From the NCBI GenBank assembly GCA_964502095.1, contig CAZCUF010000001.1:124001-188000 (forward strand): a stretch of DNA of 64,000 bases, in the 5' to 3' direction. The notes beneath the pieces were generated by a model, which ran no database searches, was not told where the DNA came from, and saw only the letters and a program-made list of their open reading frames with translations. Below are positions 24,150 to 34,799 of the stretch, in pieces. Positions within the stretch are counted from its first letter, which is position 1, and every line of letters starts with the position of its first letter. Source of the DNA: JACPVF01 sp964502095 (lineage in GTDB: Bacteria; Chloroflexota; Anaerolineae; Anaerolineales; Villigracilaceae). Position numbers and translations under genes: made by a program.

Positions 24150-25331
24150 TTATGCCAGATCGAATTTCTTCAACCCGTCGCGGACGATCTCGAACATCTC
24201 TTTCATGGGATGGACGAGCGCCAGCGCGTAGAATGCGAAACCGATTCCGTACAGGATGCCTTTCGCAGGCGCGGGGATGAAGATGCTGACCCAGATCGAA
24301 ACGCTTCCGAGCGTGACGGCAGAGAGACTGCCCCAACATCCGCCCAGTTGCGGACGCTCATCCTTGAGGAAATAGCGCCGCGCGATGTACGGGATGAGGG
24401 AAATGCCAAATTGCAGTACCCAGCCATAAATCAAGGGTTGAGGCGCAGTCGCTTCGACGGGTCCGCCCGCGATGACGCCAGTCAAAATCAGAGGGGCGAC
24501 AAAGACAGGCAGCAAAATCCAGACATACGAGGCGAGCAAGTGCCAGCCGCCCGCCGTCGAGAGATGACCGCTGGATCTGAGGGCGCGTCCCATCAGGATG
24601 ACGAGCCAGACCGTCGAGCCAATGTGCAGGATCAACCCCGCGACAGTGACGGGTAGGTTGCCGCCGAGCCACGGTCCGAGCACGAGGAAGAATGCGCCGA
24701 AGGTCATGCTCCAAAAAATGGTGGTGATGTTTTTCGGCGAGCCGAGCGGACGCCCCGTGATCATTGGGATGAAGTCCACGAGCAGGCCCGCGAAGGTCAG
24801 TGACATGAAGCCCCACGAGTTGGCATGGATGTGCGCTTCAAGCGGGACTTTGATGTAGAGCGCGGTGCTCCAGTTGAGCCACAAGCCTGTGCCGATGATG
24901 ATGCCGACCAGCAGATAGAACAAGCCCGTGATGTAAAACTTGAGCGAGGCGGGCGCTTCGCCGCCGCGCGCGTTCCAGAGTTGGAGGAAGAGCAGCGTCG
25001 CGGCGATGAAGATCAGCGTGCCGCCCGCGAAGATCATGGCAGGGTTGACGCCAGAGAATCCAGCGATGAGCGCAACAAAGCCCATGTTGAGAGTCAGCCA
25101 GATGTCCCAGCGCATGGCAGGTTTTGGTTTCTTCGCGAGCGACGCGACCAATCCAGGCAAAAGTCCGAAGAGGACCTGAGAGAAGATACCCAGCGTGATG
25201 AAGTGGACGCGCACCCAGCGCAGTGCGGGAAACGCCGCAAGCAGATTCCAACTGACGAAGGAGGCGTCTGCCGCGACGAGGATGGCGACAAAGGTATAGA
25301 GCAGGGTGGTAATGAGGTAGGGGATGGACAT
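24150..25331 (-). CDS. Polytopic heme-copper oxidase subunit I-like / NnrS-like membrane protein
   Basis: A 393-aa protein with about eleven to twelve membrane segments. His residues at typical heme-ligand places are visible: RVHFITLG (about 44) and EAHIHANSWGFMSLTFAGLL (about 175). It lacks the full set of His ligands for a CuB oxidase as far as I can see, so it is better described as a relative of the orphan cbb3/NorB subunit I or NnrS groups than as an active oxidase. It is coupled (TAATG) to the cupin gene and followed by a cytochrome c. A role in nitric oxide handling or electron transfer linked to nitrate respiration is inferred from position. Confidence 0.6.
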   Translation of the reverse strand: MSIPYLITTLLYTFVAILVAADASFVSWNLLAAFPALRWVRVHFITLGIFSQVLFGLLPGLVASLAKKPKPAMRWDIWLTLNMGFVALIAGFSGVNPAMIFAGGTLIFIAATLLFLQLWNARGGEAPASLKFYITGLFYLLVGIIIGTGLWLNWSTALYIKVPLEAHIHANSWGFMSLTFAGLLVDFIPMITGRPLGSPKNITTIFWSMTFGAFFLVLGPWLGGNLPVTVAGLILHIGSTVWLVILMGRALRSSGHLSTAGGWHLLASYVWILLPVFVAPLILTGVIAGGPVEATAPQPLIYGWVLQFGISLIPYIARRYFLKDERPQLGGCWGSLSAVTLGSVSIWVSIFIPAPAKGILYGIGFAFYALALVHPMKEMFEIVRDGLKKFDLA

Positions 25332-25642
25332 TATCGTTCCCCCTTGGACCCTAAAAAGACCACGCGCGTTTTGGCGTTCATGCCGCGCTTCGCGCCACTG
25401 GGCGTGATGACGGTGACGCCTGGTTTGATGTCGAAGGTTTCATCGTCAACGGTCATCAGACCTTCGCCTTCGAGGAAGTGATACATCGCCGCCTCGCCAG
25501 GATGGACGGGGATCTGTTGCCCTGCGTTCAGCCCGACCACGAGTGTCTTGAAATTCGGTGTTTCGAATAGGAACCGCGGTTTGGGTCCATCAGCGGCAAA
25601 AACCGCCTTGGATTTTGTGTCAGTGAAATAGTTGTTTGGCAT
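25331..25642 (-). CDS. Small cupin-domain protein
   Basis: A 103-aa single-domain cupin: IPVHPGEAAMYHFLEGEGLMTVDDE supplies motif 1 (His and Glu), and IKPGVTVITPSGAKRGM the second strand pair, where the usual His is replaced by Ala/Lys. Metal binding may therefore be incomplete. The role is unknown; as first gene of the operon downstream of the Crp/Fnr-type site it could be a sensor or a small-molecule-binding accessory. Confidence 0.8.
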   Translation of the reverse strand: MPNNYFTDTKSKAVFAADGPKPRFLFETPNFKTLVVGLNAGQQIPVHPGEAAMYHFLEGEGLMTVDDETFDIKPGVTVITPSGAKRGMNAKTRVVFLGSKGER

Positions 25643-25692
25643 ATCGTCTCCTTTGGGATATGCCCACTGTACTGCTTCCCCCCGTTTCGCAC

Positions 25693-25708
25693 CCCGACTT
25701 TTGTCGGG
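25693..25708 (-). promoter_or_regulatory. Palindromic operator candidate, CCCGAC-N4-GTCGGG
   Basis: A perfect 6+4+6 inverted repeat, 51 bp upstream of the cupin start. On the minus strand its core reads GACAAAAGTC, identical to the core of the site at 26577-26588. The half-site spacing of four equals that of FNR-family boxes. A plain hairpin is the alternative. Confidence 0.5.
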
Positions 25709-25727
25709 AAAATCAAATGCTTTTTAA

Positions 25728-25785
25728 AACACCAAAGAAACCCTTTTTGCCCTTTGCCTTCATGCCTGTGAGTCCTTCGTGGTTA
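25728..25785. repeat. Short dispersed palindromic repeat (ACCACnAAGGAC type), imperfect
   Basis: The minus strand reads AACCACGAAGGACTCACAGG, resembling the arm of the repeat at 30923-30993; a weaker opposite arm lies at 25728-25743. It includes the stop codon of the Crp/Fnr gene. Confidence 0.5.
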
Positions 25786-26484
25786 AGATTTTTCTTCCGG
25801 CTGCACCCGCGCCGATAGTCCCGCGCGATCCAAAATGTGGATGCGTTGTTTATCCATCTCGATCAATCCTGCCTTTGTCAACTCACGGATGACGCGGCTC
25901 AACACATCGGGAACGGTTCCTAGACGGGCGGCGAGTTCGATCTGATTCGTCCAGCGGCGGCGTTCGATCACATCCCCTTCGGCCTGTTCCAACAGCAATT
26001 TAGCGAAGCGTGCTTCGACAGTCTTCAGCGACAAGTCCGCCGCAAGCGTGACCAGTTCGATGATCTTGTCGGCCATGTTTTCGATGATCCGCATGGCTGT
26101 CTGCGGATGAGCCAATACGATCTCTTCAAGCGCGTGACGCGGAATCAGCCAGATGCCCGACTCTTCCAATGCAATTGCCGTGGCAGGATTGGATCGCTTT
26201 GCCAGCACGCCCACTTCGTTGAAAATCTCGCCTGCTTCGATGAACTTCAATACTTGTTCGCGGCCATCCGTTGAGGATCTCAACACTTTCAGCGAGCCAT
26301 ATTGCAGATAGAACAAATTCGATTCGACTTCGCCCTCCCAAAAGATCACCGCGTTGGGTGGATAGATTTTCCACGAGGAGGCGTTTGCCAGGCGCGTGAG
26401 AGCCGCTTCCTCGATTCCGCGCAGGAAATCGAAGGAGCGTAAGCGCTTTAGGAGAGCGTCCGATGAAATTGAAAAGCGGTTCAT
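25783..26484 (-). CDS. Crp/Fnr-family transcriptional regulator
   Basis: A 233-aa regulator: cyclic-nucleotide-type effector domain (about 20-140: NAVIFWEGEVESNLFYLQYGSLKVL and the ETVR-like segment), a long dimer helix (about 130-155), and a C-terminal winged helix (about 165-215: WTNQIELAARLGTVPDVLSRVIRELTKAGLIEM). There is no N-terminal Cys cluster, so it is not an iron-sulfur FNR; it resembles the Dnr/NnrR branch that answers to NO or other small signals. It is divergent from the nar operon with an FNR-spaced palindrome between them, so it is the likely local regulator of both nitrate-related operons and perhaps itself. Confidence 0.9.
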   Translation of the reverse strand: MNRFSISSDALLKRLRSFDFLRGIEEAALTRLANASSWKIYPPNAVIFWEGEVESNLFYLQYGSLKVLRSSTDGREQVLKFIEAGEIFNEVGVLAKRSNPATAIALEESGIWLIPRHALEEIVLAHPQTAMRIIENMADKIIELVTLAADLSLKTVEARFAKLLLEQAEGDVIERRRWTNQIELAARLGTVPDVLSRVIRELTKAGLIEMDKQRIHILDRAGLSARVQPEEKS

Positions 26485-26576
26485 GCGATTAGTTTACTCG
26501 TTTCTATGCGCAAGCGTAAAGAAGCATTCCCAAAACAAAATTACAGCCTTGTAAAAAGAAAATTACATCAAATACG

Positions 26577-26588
26577 TGACAAAAGTCA
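26577..26588. promoter_or_regulatory. Operator candidate TGAC-AAAA-GTCA between regulator and nar operon
   Basis: A perfect palindrome 93 bp from the Crp/Fnr start and 120 bp before the cytochrome-nar operon. The core GACAAAAGTC recurs at 25696-25705. A second palindrome, TACAA-GT-TTGTA, lies at 26598-26609. Both are plausible sites for the divergent regulator. Confidence 0.55.
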
Positions 26589-26707
26589 TATCGTTTATAC
26601 AAGTTTGTACATATCATTCGGTTTATACCCCAGTTTTTTCTGGATTTCGGTGATTGCCCAATTTCACCTTGGAGAATTGCAATCTTGTCTAGGAGTCGGT
26701 CAACCTC

Positions 26708-27282
26708 ATGATCAATTCAAATGTCAGCTGGATACAACGAATCCAACGAGTATCCATCGTGTTTCTTGCATTTTTCCTGTTCGGATGCGGTACCAGGGCA
26801 ACGAACAGACCCGCCCAACCAGTCTCTGCGACGGCAATTGCCGCGGGAAATGTCGAAAACGGGCGGAAATTATTTATGGGATATGCCCACTTCCAAAATG
26901 ACGGACCGCCCTGCATGGGATGTCACAGCGTGGGGAACAACGGATTGCTCGGCGGCGGGGCGATGGGACCCGATCTGACCGACGTCTCCACGCGCCTCAG
27001 TCAGGACGAGATCGCATCCATCCTGACTAATAGCGGGTCCGCCCTCTCCCCTGTTATGCAGCCCATCTTTACCGCACATCCCCTGACCGAAAGCGAGCAG
27101 GCCGATCTGATCGCGTTCATCAACGCCTCGGTTGGACAGCCCGAATCCAACAAGGAGATTTGGGTCTTCGCCATCAGCCTGGCGGGGTTCGTGGCGGCGG
27201 TGGGAGCGCTTGGATTTATATACCGCGGACGCTTGCGTAGTGTCCGCAGAGCATTGGTCAATAAAGCACAGAAGGAGTTGCC

Positions 27283-27286
<4 letters not shown>
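26708..27286 (+). CDS. Membrane-anchored c-type cytochrome of the nar operon
   Basis: A 192-aa lipoprotein (lipobox Cys27, FGC) with one cytochrome c domain, heme site CMGCH (Cys69, Cys72, His73), GPDLTDVSTRL and distal Met probably in SPVMQPIF, and an added C-terminal membrane segment (about 150-172) with a basic tail. It is coupled to narG by a four-base ATGA overlap. A cytochrome in this position recalls NarC of Thermus, which passes electrons between the quinol system and the nitrate reductase; the family is not the same size, so the symbol is left blank. Confidence 0.87.
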
Positions 27287-30915
<3,629 letters not shown>

Positions 30916-30922
30916 AAAACTC

Positions 30923-30993
30923 TTCACCACAAAGGTACACAAAGAAAAACCTTTGGATTTTACTTCGTGACACTTCGTGTCCTTTGTGGTGAA
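30923..30993. repeat. Palindromic repeat in the narG-narH gap
   Basis: TTCACCACAAAG (30923-30934) and CTTTGTGGTGAA (30982-30993) are perfect 12-bp arms. The inner sequence adds further ACACAAAG / CTTCGTGTC pairs. It is related to the element at 25728-25785. It separates narG and narH by 92 bp, the only wide gap in the operon, and may act as an mRNA-processing or stability element. Confidence 0.75.
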
Positions 30994-31007
30994 AAAGGAA
31001 TTCAACT

Positions 31008-32498
31008 ATGAAAATCCGCTCGCAAGTTTCAATGGTATTTCACCTCGACAAGTGCATCGGCTGTCACACGTGCAGTATCGCTTGCAAAAACATCTGGACG
31101 GATCGTCAGGGCGCCGAGTACATGTGGTGGAACAACGTCGAGACCAAGCCAGGCGTCGGCTTCCCTACCCAGTGGGAAGATCAGGAAAAATACAAAGGCG
31201 GCTGGGAACTCAAGAACGGCAAGCCGCAACTCAAACTCCAGAACCGCGTGGAGGCGCTGGGCAACCTGTTCTCGAATCCAGCCCTGCCCACGATGGATGA
31301 TTACTACGAGCCGTGGACGTACAACTACAGCGACCTCTTCAACTCCCCACTTGGAGATGACCAGCCCACGGCGCGTCCCATTTCGCGCGTGGACGGCAAA
31401 CCCATCGAGATCGAATCGGGTCCCAACTGGGATGACGATTTGGGCGGCTCCAACATCTACGCCGCCAACGATCACCTCTTGGAGAACATGAGCGACGAAG
31501 ACAAACGCCGCCTTTTCTCCATCGAGCAACTCTTCTACTTTTACATGCCGCGTATCTGCAACCACTGTCTGAACGCGGGCTGCGTGGCGGCCTGCCCCTC
31601 GGGCGCCATCTACAAACGCGCCGAGGACGGCATCGTGCTCATCAACCAGGATAAGTGCCGCGGCTGGCGCATGTGCGTCTCGGCCTGCCCGTACAAGAAG
31701 ACCTACTACAACTGGGCGACGGGCAAATCCGAAAAGTGCATTCTCTGCTACCCGCGTCTCGAAACGGGACAAGCCCCCGCCTGCTTCCACTCCTGCGTGG
31801 GACGCATCCGCTATCTGGGCGCGCTGCTCTACGATGCCGACCAGATTGAAGCGGCCGTCAAAGTTTCGGACGCCCAACTGGTGCAGCGCCAGCGCGAGAT
31901 GATCCTCGATCCCTTCGACCCGCAGGTGATCGCCGCGGCCAAAGAGAGCGGCATCCCCGACGGAGTCATCACTGCCGCGCAGCGTTCGCCCGTTTACCGC
32001 TACGTGAAGGAATGGGAACTGGCGCTGCCCCTGCATCCCGAATATCGCACCCTGCCCATGCTGTTCTACGTCCCGCCACTGCTGCCCGTCCTTTCGGTGG
32101 GACAGGATAGCGGAACCCAGCGCGTGGAAAGCGACCTGTTCACTTCGCTGGAAAATGCGCGTGTACCTGTCCGCTACATGTCGCGGATGTTGGCGGCTGG
32201 TAACGATGAACTGGTGGTCAAGGCTTATCAAAAGATGATCGCTGTCCGCATCTACCGCCGCGCGCAAGAGGTCGGCGATGTGACCGCTGACGAAGCGACC
32301 GCCGCCCTCGCCAAAGCGGGCATGAGCGCCGAAGAAGCCGAAGCCATCTATCGCCTGACGTCCCTGCCCAACTATCAGGAACGCTTCGTGATCCCGCCGA
32401 CGGGACGCGAAGGCGACATCGAAGAAGTCCACGACCCGCAACAGCGCAAAGCGGAGACGGGCTTCGGCAGGCGTCAGAGTCCGCATCGAGGGCTGTAA
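31008..32498 (+). CDS. narH: Respiratory nitrate reductase, beta subunit (iron-sulfur)
   Basis: A 496-aa electron-transfer subunit with four cluster motifs in the NarH order: CIGCHTCSIACKN (Cys16-19-22-26), CNHCLNAGCVAACPSG, CRGWRMCVSACPYKK (Trp in place of one Cys, as in the [3Fe-4S] site of NarH) and CILCYPRL...CFHSCVGRIRYLG. It passes electrons from the NarI hemes to NarG. The C-terminal region is family-typical. The narJ start follows three bases after its stop. Confidence 0.97.
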   Translation: MKIRSQVSMVFHLDKCIGCHTCSIACKNIWTDRQGAEYMWWNNVETKPGVGFPTQWEDQEKYKGGWELKNGKPQLKLQNRVEALGNLFSNPALPTMDDYYEPWTYNYSDLFNSPLGDDQPTARPISRVDGKPIEIESGPNWDDDLGGSNIYAANDHLLENMSDEDKRRLFSIEQLFYFYMPRICNHCLNAGCVAACPSGAIYKRAEDGIVLINQDKCRGWRMCVSACPYKKTYYNWATGKSEKCILCYPRLETGQAPACFHSCVGRIRYLGALLYDADQIEAAVKVSDAQLVQRQREMILDPFDPQVIAAAKESGIPDGVITAAQRSPVYRYVKEWELALPLHPEYRTLPMLFYVPPLLPVLSVGQDSGTQRVESDLFTSLENARVPVRYMSRMLAAGNDELVVKAYQKMIAVRIYRRAQEVGDVTADEATAALAKAGMSAEEAEAIYRLTSLPNYQERFVIPPTGREGDIEEVHDPQQRKAETGFGRRQSPHRGL

Positions 32499-32501
32499 GC
32501 C

Positions 32502-33056
32502 ATGCAAAAAGATTCCCTGTGTCTTCTGTACGATTCCTTCGCGGACCTGCTGGCGTATCCCACCTCGGACATCTGGCAGCAGGGTGAGACATGTCTCGCC
32601 CAACTGCGCGAGTCGCATCCCGAAGCCGCTCCAGCGTTGGAAAGTTTTCAGCGCGGACTGCAACAGCACACGCTGGAAAAAATGGAAGAGTTGTACACCG
32701 TCGTTTTTGACATGCAGCCTGTCTGCTATCCCTACGTCGGCTATCAACTGTTTGGCGAGAGTTACAAGCGCGGCGCGTTCATGGCGCAACTCAATGAAGG
32801 CTATCACGCCTTTGGCTATTTCGCTGAACGAGAACTGCCCGACCACCTATCCGTGATTCTGCGCTTCCTCGGTTTGGATTCAGCCAATCGGCAGGGCGAG
32901 TTCTGCCAGGCGTTGCTGAATGAAGGCCTTGTTCCCGCCCTGGAGAAAATGCTCCAGACGTTCGACAAGCAATCCACAAATCCCTACTTCGGCCTGCTGA
33001 CGGCGCTCCGCACGATCCTTGTTCCCACTCTTGAAAAGGAATTCGACCATGCTTGA
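32502..33056 (+). CDS. narJ: Nitrate reductase assembly chaperone
   Basis: A 184-aa all-helical TorD/NarJ-family chaperone, recognised from its place and the pattern YDSFADLLAYP at the N-terminus and PYVGYQLFGESYKRGAFMAQL in the middle. It helps insert the molybdenum cofactor into NarG before the enzyme docks on NarI. It overlaps narI by eight bases. Confidence 0.92.
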   Translation: MQKDSLCLLYDSFADLLAYPTSDIWQQGETCLAQLRESHPEAAPALESFQRGLQQHTLEKMEELYTVVFDMQPVCYPYVGYQLFGESYKRGAFMAQLNEGYHAFGYFAERELPDHLSVILRFLGLDSANRQGEFCQALLNEGLVPALEKMLQTFDKQSTNPYFGLLTALRTILVPTLEKEFDHA

Positions 33057-33723
33057 TATTCTCCTCTTCGTCGTGTTCCCCTACGTGGCAGTTGCCCTCG
33101 CGGTTGGGGGCACGTTGTACCGCTACTTCACAAACCAGTTTTCGTTCACCAGCCTGTCTTCGCAATTTCTGGAGAACGACATTCAATTCTGGGGCTCCAC
33201 CCTCTGGCACTACGGCATCATCCCAACCCTGGTCATCCATGTGATGGGCTTCTCCGTGCCAAAACTGATGGCGCTCATGCACAGCACACCTGAAACGCTC
33301 TACCTGGCGGAATTGGCGGGCAAAGTGTTCGGCATCATGGCTCTGATCGGCGCGGGCGCGCTGTTCTATCGGCGGGTGGCCTCCTCCAAAGTACGGATGG
33401 TCACCACGCCCGTGGACTGGGTCATCCTCGTTCTGTTGTTCTTCCAAGTCTTCCTCGGCATGTGGATCGCCTTCGGCTATCGTTGGGGCGCGACGTGGTT
33501 CATCCACACAGTCACGCCGTGGGTGGTTTCACTGGCCACCTTCCAGCCTACGCCACAGTACGTCGCGTCGCTGCCGCTGATCCCCAAACTGCACTTCTTG
33601 AATGCCACCCTGCTGATCGCCATCTTCCCGTTTGGGCGGTTGGTGCACATGGTCAGTTTCCCCGTCGAATATCTCTGGCGGCGTTTCCAAGTGGTGATCT
33701 GGACGCGGCGCAAAGTCGTGTAG
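33049..33723 (+). CDS. narI: Respiratory nitrate reductase, gamma subunit (cytochrome b)
   Basis: A 224-aa membrane protein with five segments, the NarI layout. The likely heme His ligands are in WHYGIIPTLVIHVMGF (near residue 55) and in PKLHFLNATLLIAIFPFGRLVHMVSFP (near 190-205). It oxidises quinol and feeds NarH. The start is the ATG at 33049, which lies inside the last codons of narJ; an earlier in-frame ATG at 33019 would add ten charged residues and is less likely. Confidence 0.95.
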   Translation: MLDILLFVVFPYVAVALAVGGTLYRYFTNQFSFTSLSSQFLENDIQFWGSTLWHYGIIPTLVIHVMGFSVPKLMALMHSTPETLYLAELAGKVFGIMALIGAGALFYRRVASSKVRMVTTPVDWVILVLLFFQVFLGMWIAFGYRWGATWFIHTVTPWVVSLATFQPTPQYVASLPLIPKLHFLNATLLIAIFPFGRLVHMVSFPVEYLWRRFQVVIWTRRKVV

Positions 33724-33731
33724 GTGCCTCC

Positions 33732-34799
33732 ATGTGGAATCGAATCACCAGCCTGATCCAGAACGGCGTGCGCGACCTGTTCCCCGCCTACTTTGCCCTC
33801 GTCATGGCGACGGGCATTGTCTCCATCGCCTGTCATCTCGTGACGATGGATTTCCTCGCCTTCCCGCTGTTCTACCTCAACCTGTTTTTCTACCTCGTTC
33901 TCTGGCTGATGACCCTCGCCCGCCTCATCCGCCACCCCAAGCGGCTCCTCGCCGACCTGGCCAACCATCGCCTCGGGGCGGGCTTCCTGACCCTCGTCGC
34001 GGGCACCAACGTGCTGGGCAGTCAGTTCGTCATCTTGACGGCGAACATAACCATCGCCCTCGCCCTCTGGGTTTTGGGATTGGTGCTCTGGCTCTTCCTC
34101 ATCTACGCTCTCTTCACGGTGCTGACCGTCAAGGAGGAAAAGCCACCGCTGGAATCGGGCATCAACGGCGCGTGGATGTTGTTCGTCGTGTCCACGCAAT
34201 CCATCGTCGTGCTGGGCATGTTGATCGTCTCCCGTTTCGCGCCTTACGAAGAAATGTTCACCTTTGCCATGCTGGGCTTTTACCTGCTCGGCTGTATGCT
34301 CTATATCGTGCTCATTTCGCTCATCCTCTACCGCTTCATGTTCTTCAAGATCGGCGCAGACGAAATGGCGCCGCCCTACTGGATCAACATGGGCGCGGTT
34401 GCCATCACCACCCTGGCGGGCGACAATCTCCTACTCAAAGGCACCGCCCCCTTCCTCACCGACCTGACGCCCTTCATCAAAGGCTTCACGCTGTTCTTCT
34501 GGGCGGCAGGCACCTGGTGGATTCCGCTGCTCTTCCTGCTCGGCGCGTGGCGTCACATTTACAAACGCTACCCGCTCACCTATCACCCCGTTTATTGGGG
34601 ACTGGTCTTCCCGATGGGCATGTATACGGTCGCCACCTTCCGCCTGGCGGAGGTGATGAAGTTGGATTTCCTCCTGCTCATCCCGCAATACTTTATCTAT
34701 CTCGCCCTGATCGCCTGGCTGATCACCACCTATGGACTGGCGCACCGCTTGGTTTCCACATTCCTACACGCGCCCACCGCAGAAATTATCCAGAAATGA
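33732..34799 (+). CDS. TDT/SLAC1-family anion channel or transporter (TehA-like)
   Basis: A 355-aa protein with about ten membrane segments, opening RDLFPAYFALVMATGIVSIACH, the signature of the tellurite-resistance/dicarboxylate transporter family that includes TehA and plant SLAC1. Its start is eight bases after the narI stop, so it is the last gene of the nar operon. There is no NarK in the window, so an attractive inference is that this protein passes nitrate and/or nitrite; SLAC1 relatives do conduct nitrate. The longer frame to 33462 overlaps narI and is not real. Its 3' end overlaps the convergent STAND regulator by 14 bp. Confidence 0.82.
   Translation: MWNRITSLIQNGVRDLFPAYFALVMATGIVSIACHLVTMDFLAFPLFYLNLFFYLVLWLMTLARLIRHPKRLLADLANHRLGAGFLTLVAGTNVLGSQFVILTANITIALALWVLGLVLWLFLIYALFTVLTVKEEKPPLESGINGAWMLFVVSTQSIVVLGMLIVSRFAPYEEMFTFAMLGFYLLGCMLYIVLISLILYRFMFFKIGADEMAPPYWINMGAVAITTLAGDNLLLKGTAPFLTDLTPFIKGFTLFFWAAGTWWIPLLFLLGAWRHIYKRYPLTYHPVYWGLVFPMGMYTVATFRLAEVMKLDFLLLIPQYFIYLALIAWLITTYGLAHRLVSTFLHAPTAEIIQK

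Noticed and set aside
24825..25481. 218-codon plus-strand frame over the heme-copper-like gene
   Set aside because: Charged shadow of a hydrophobic coding sequence on the other strand.
31029..32846. 605-codon open frame on the minus strand across narH/narJ
   Set aside because: It mirrors the codon structure of narH in a high-GC genome; the product is low-complexity, rich in Arg/Val/His, with no domain, and narH is beyond doubt.
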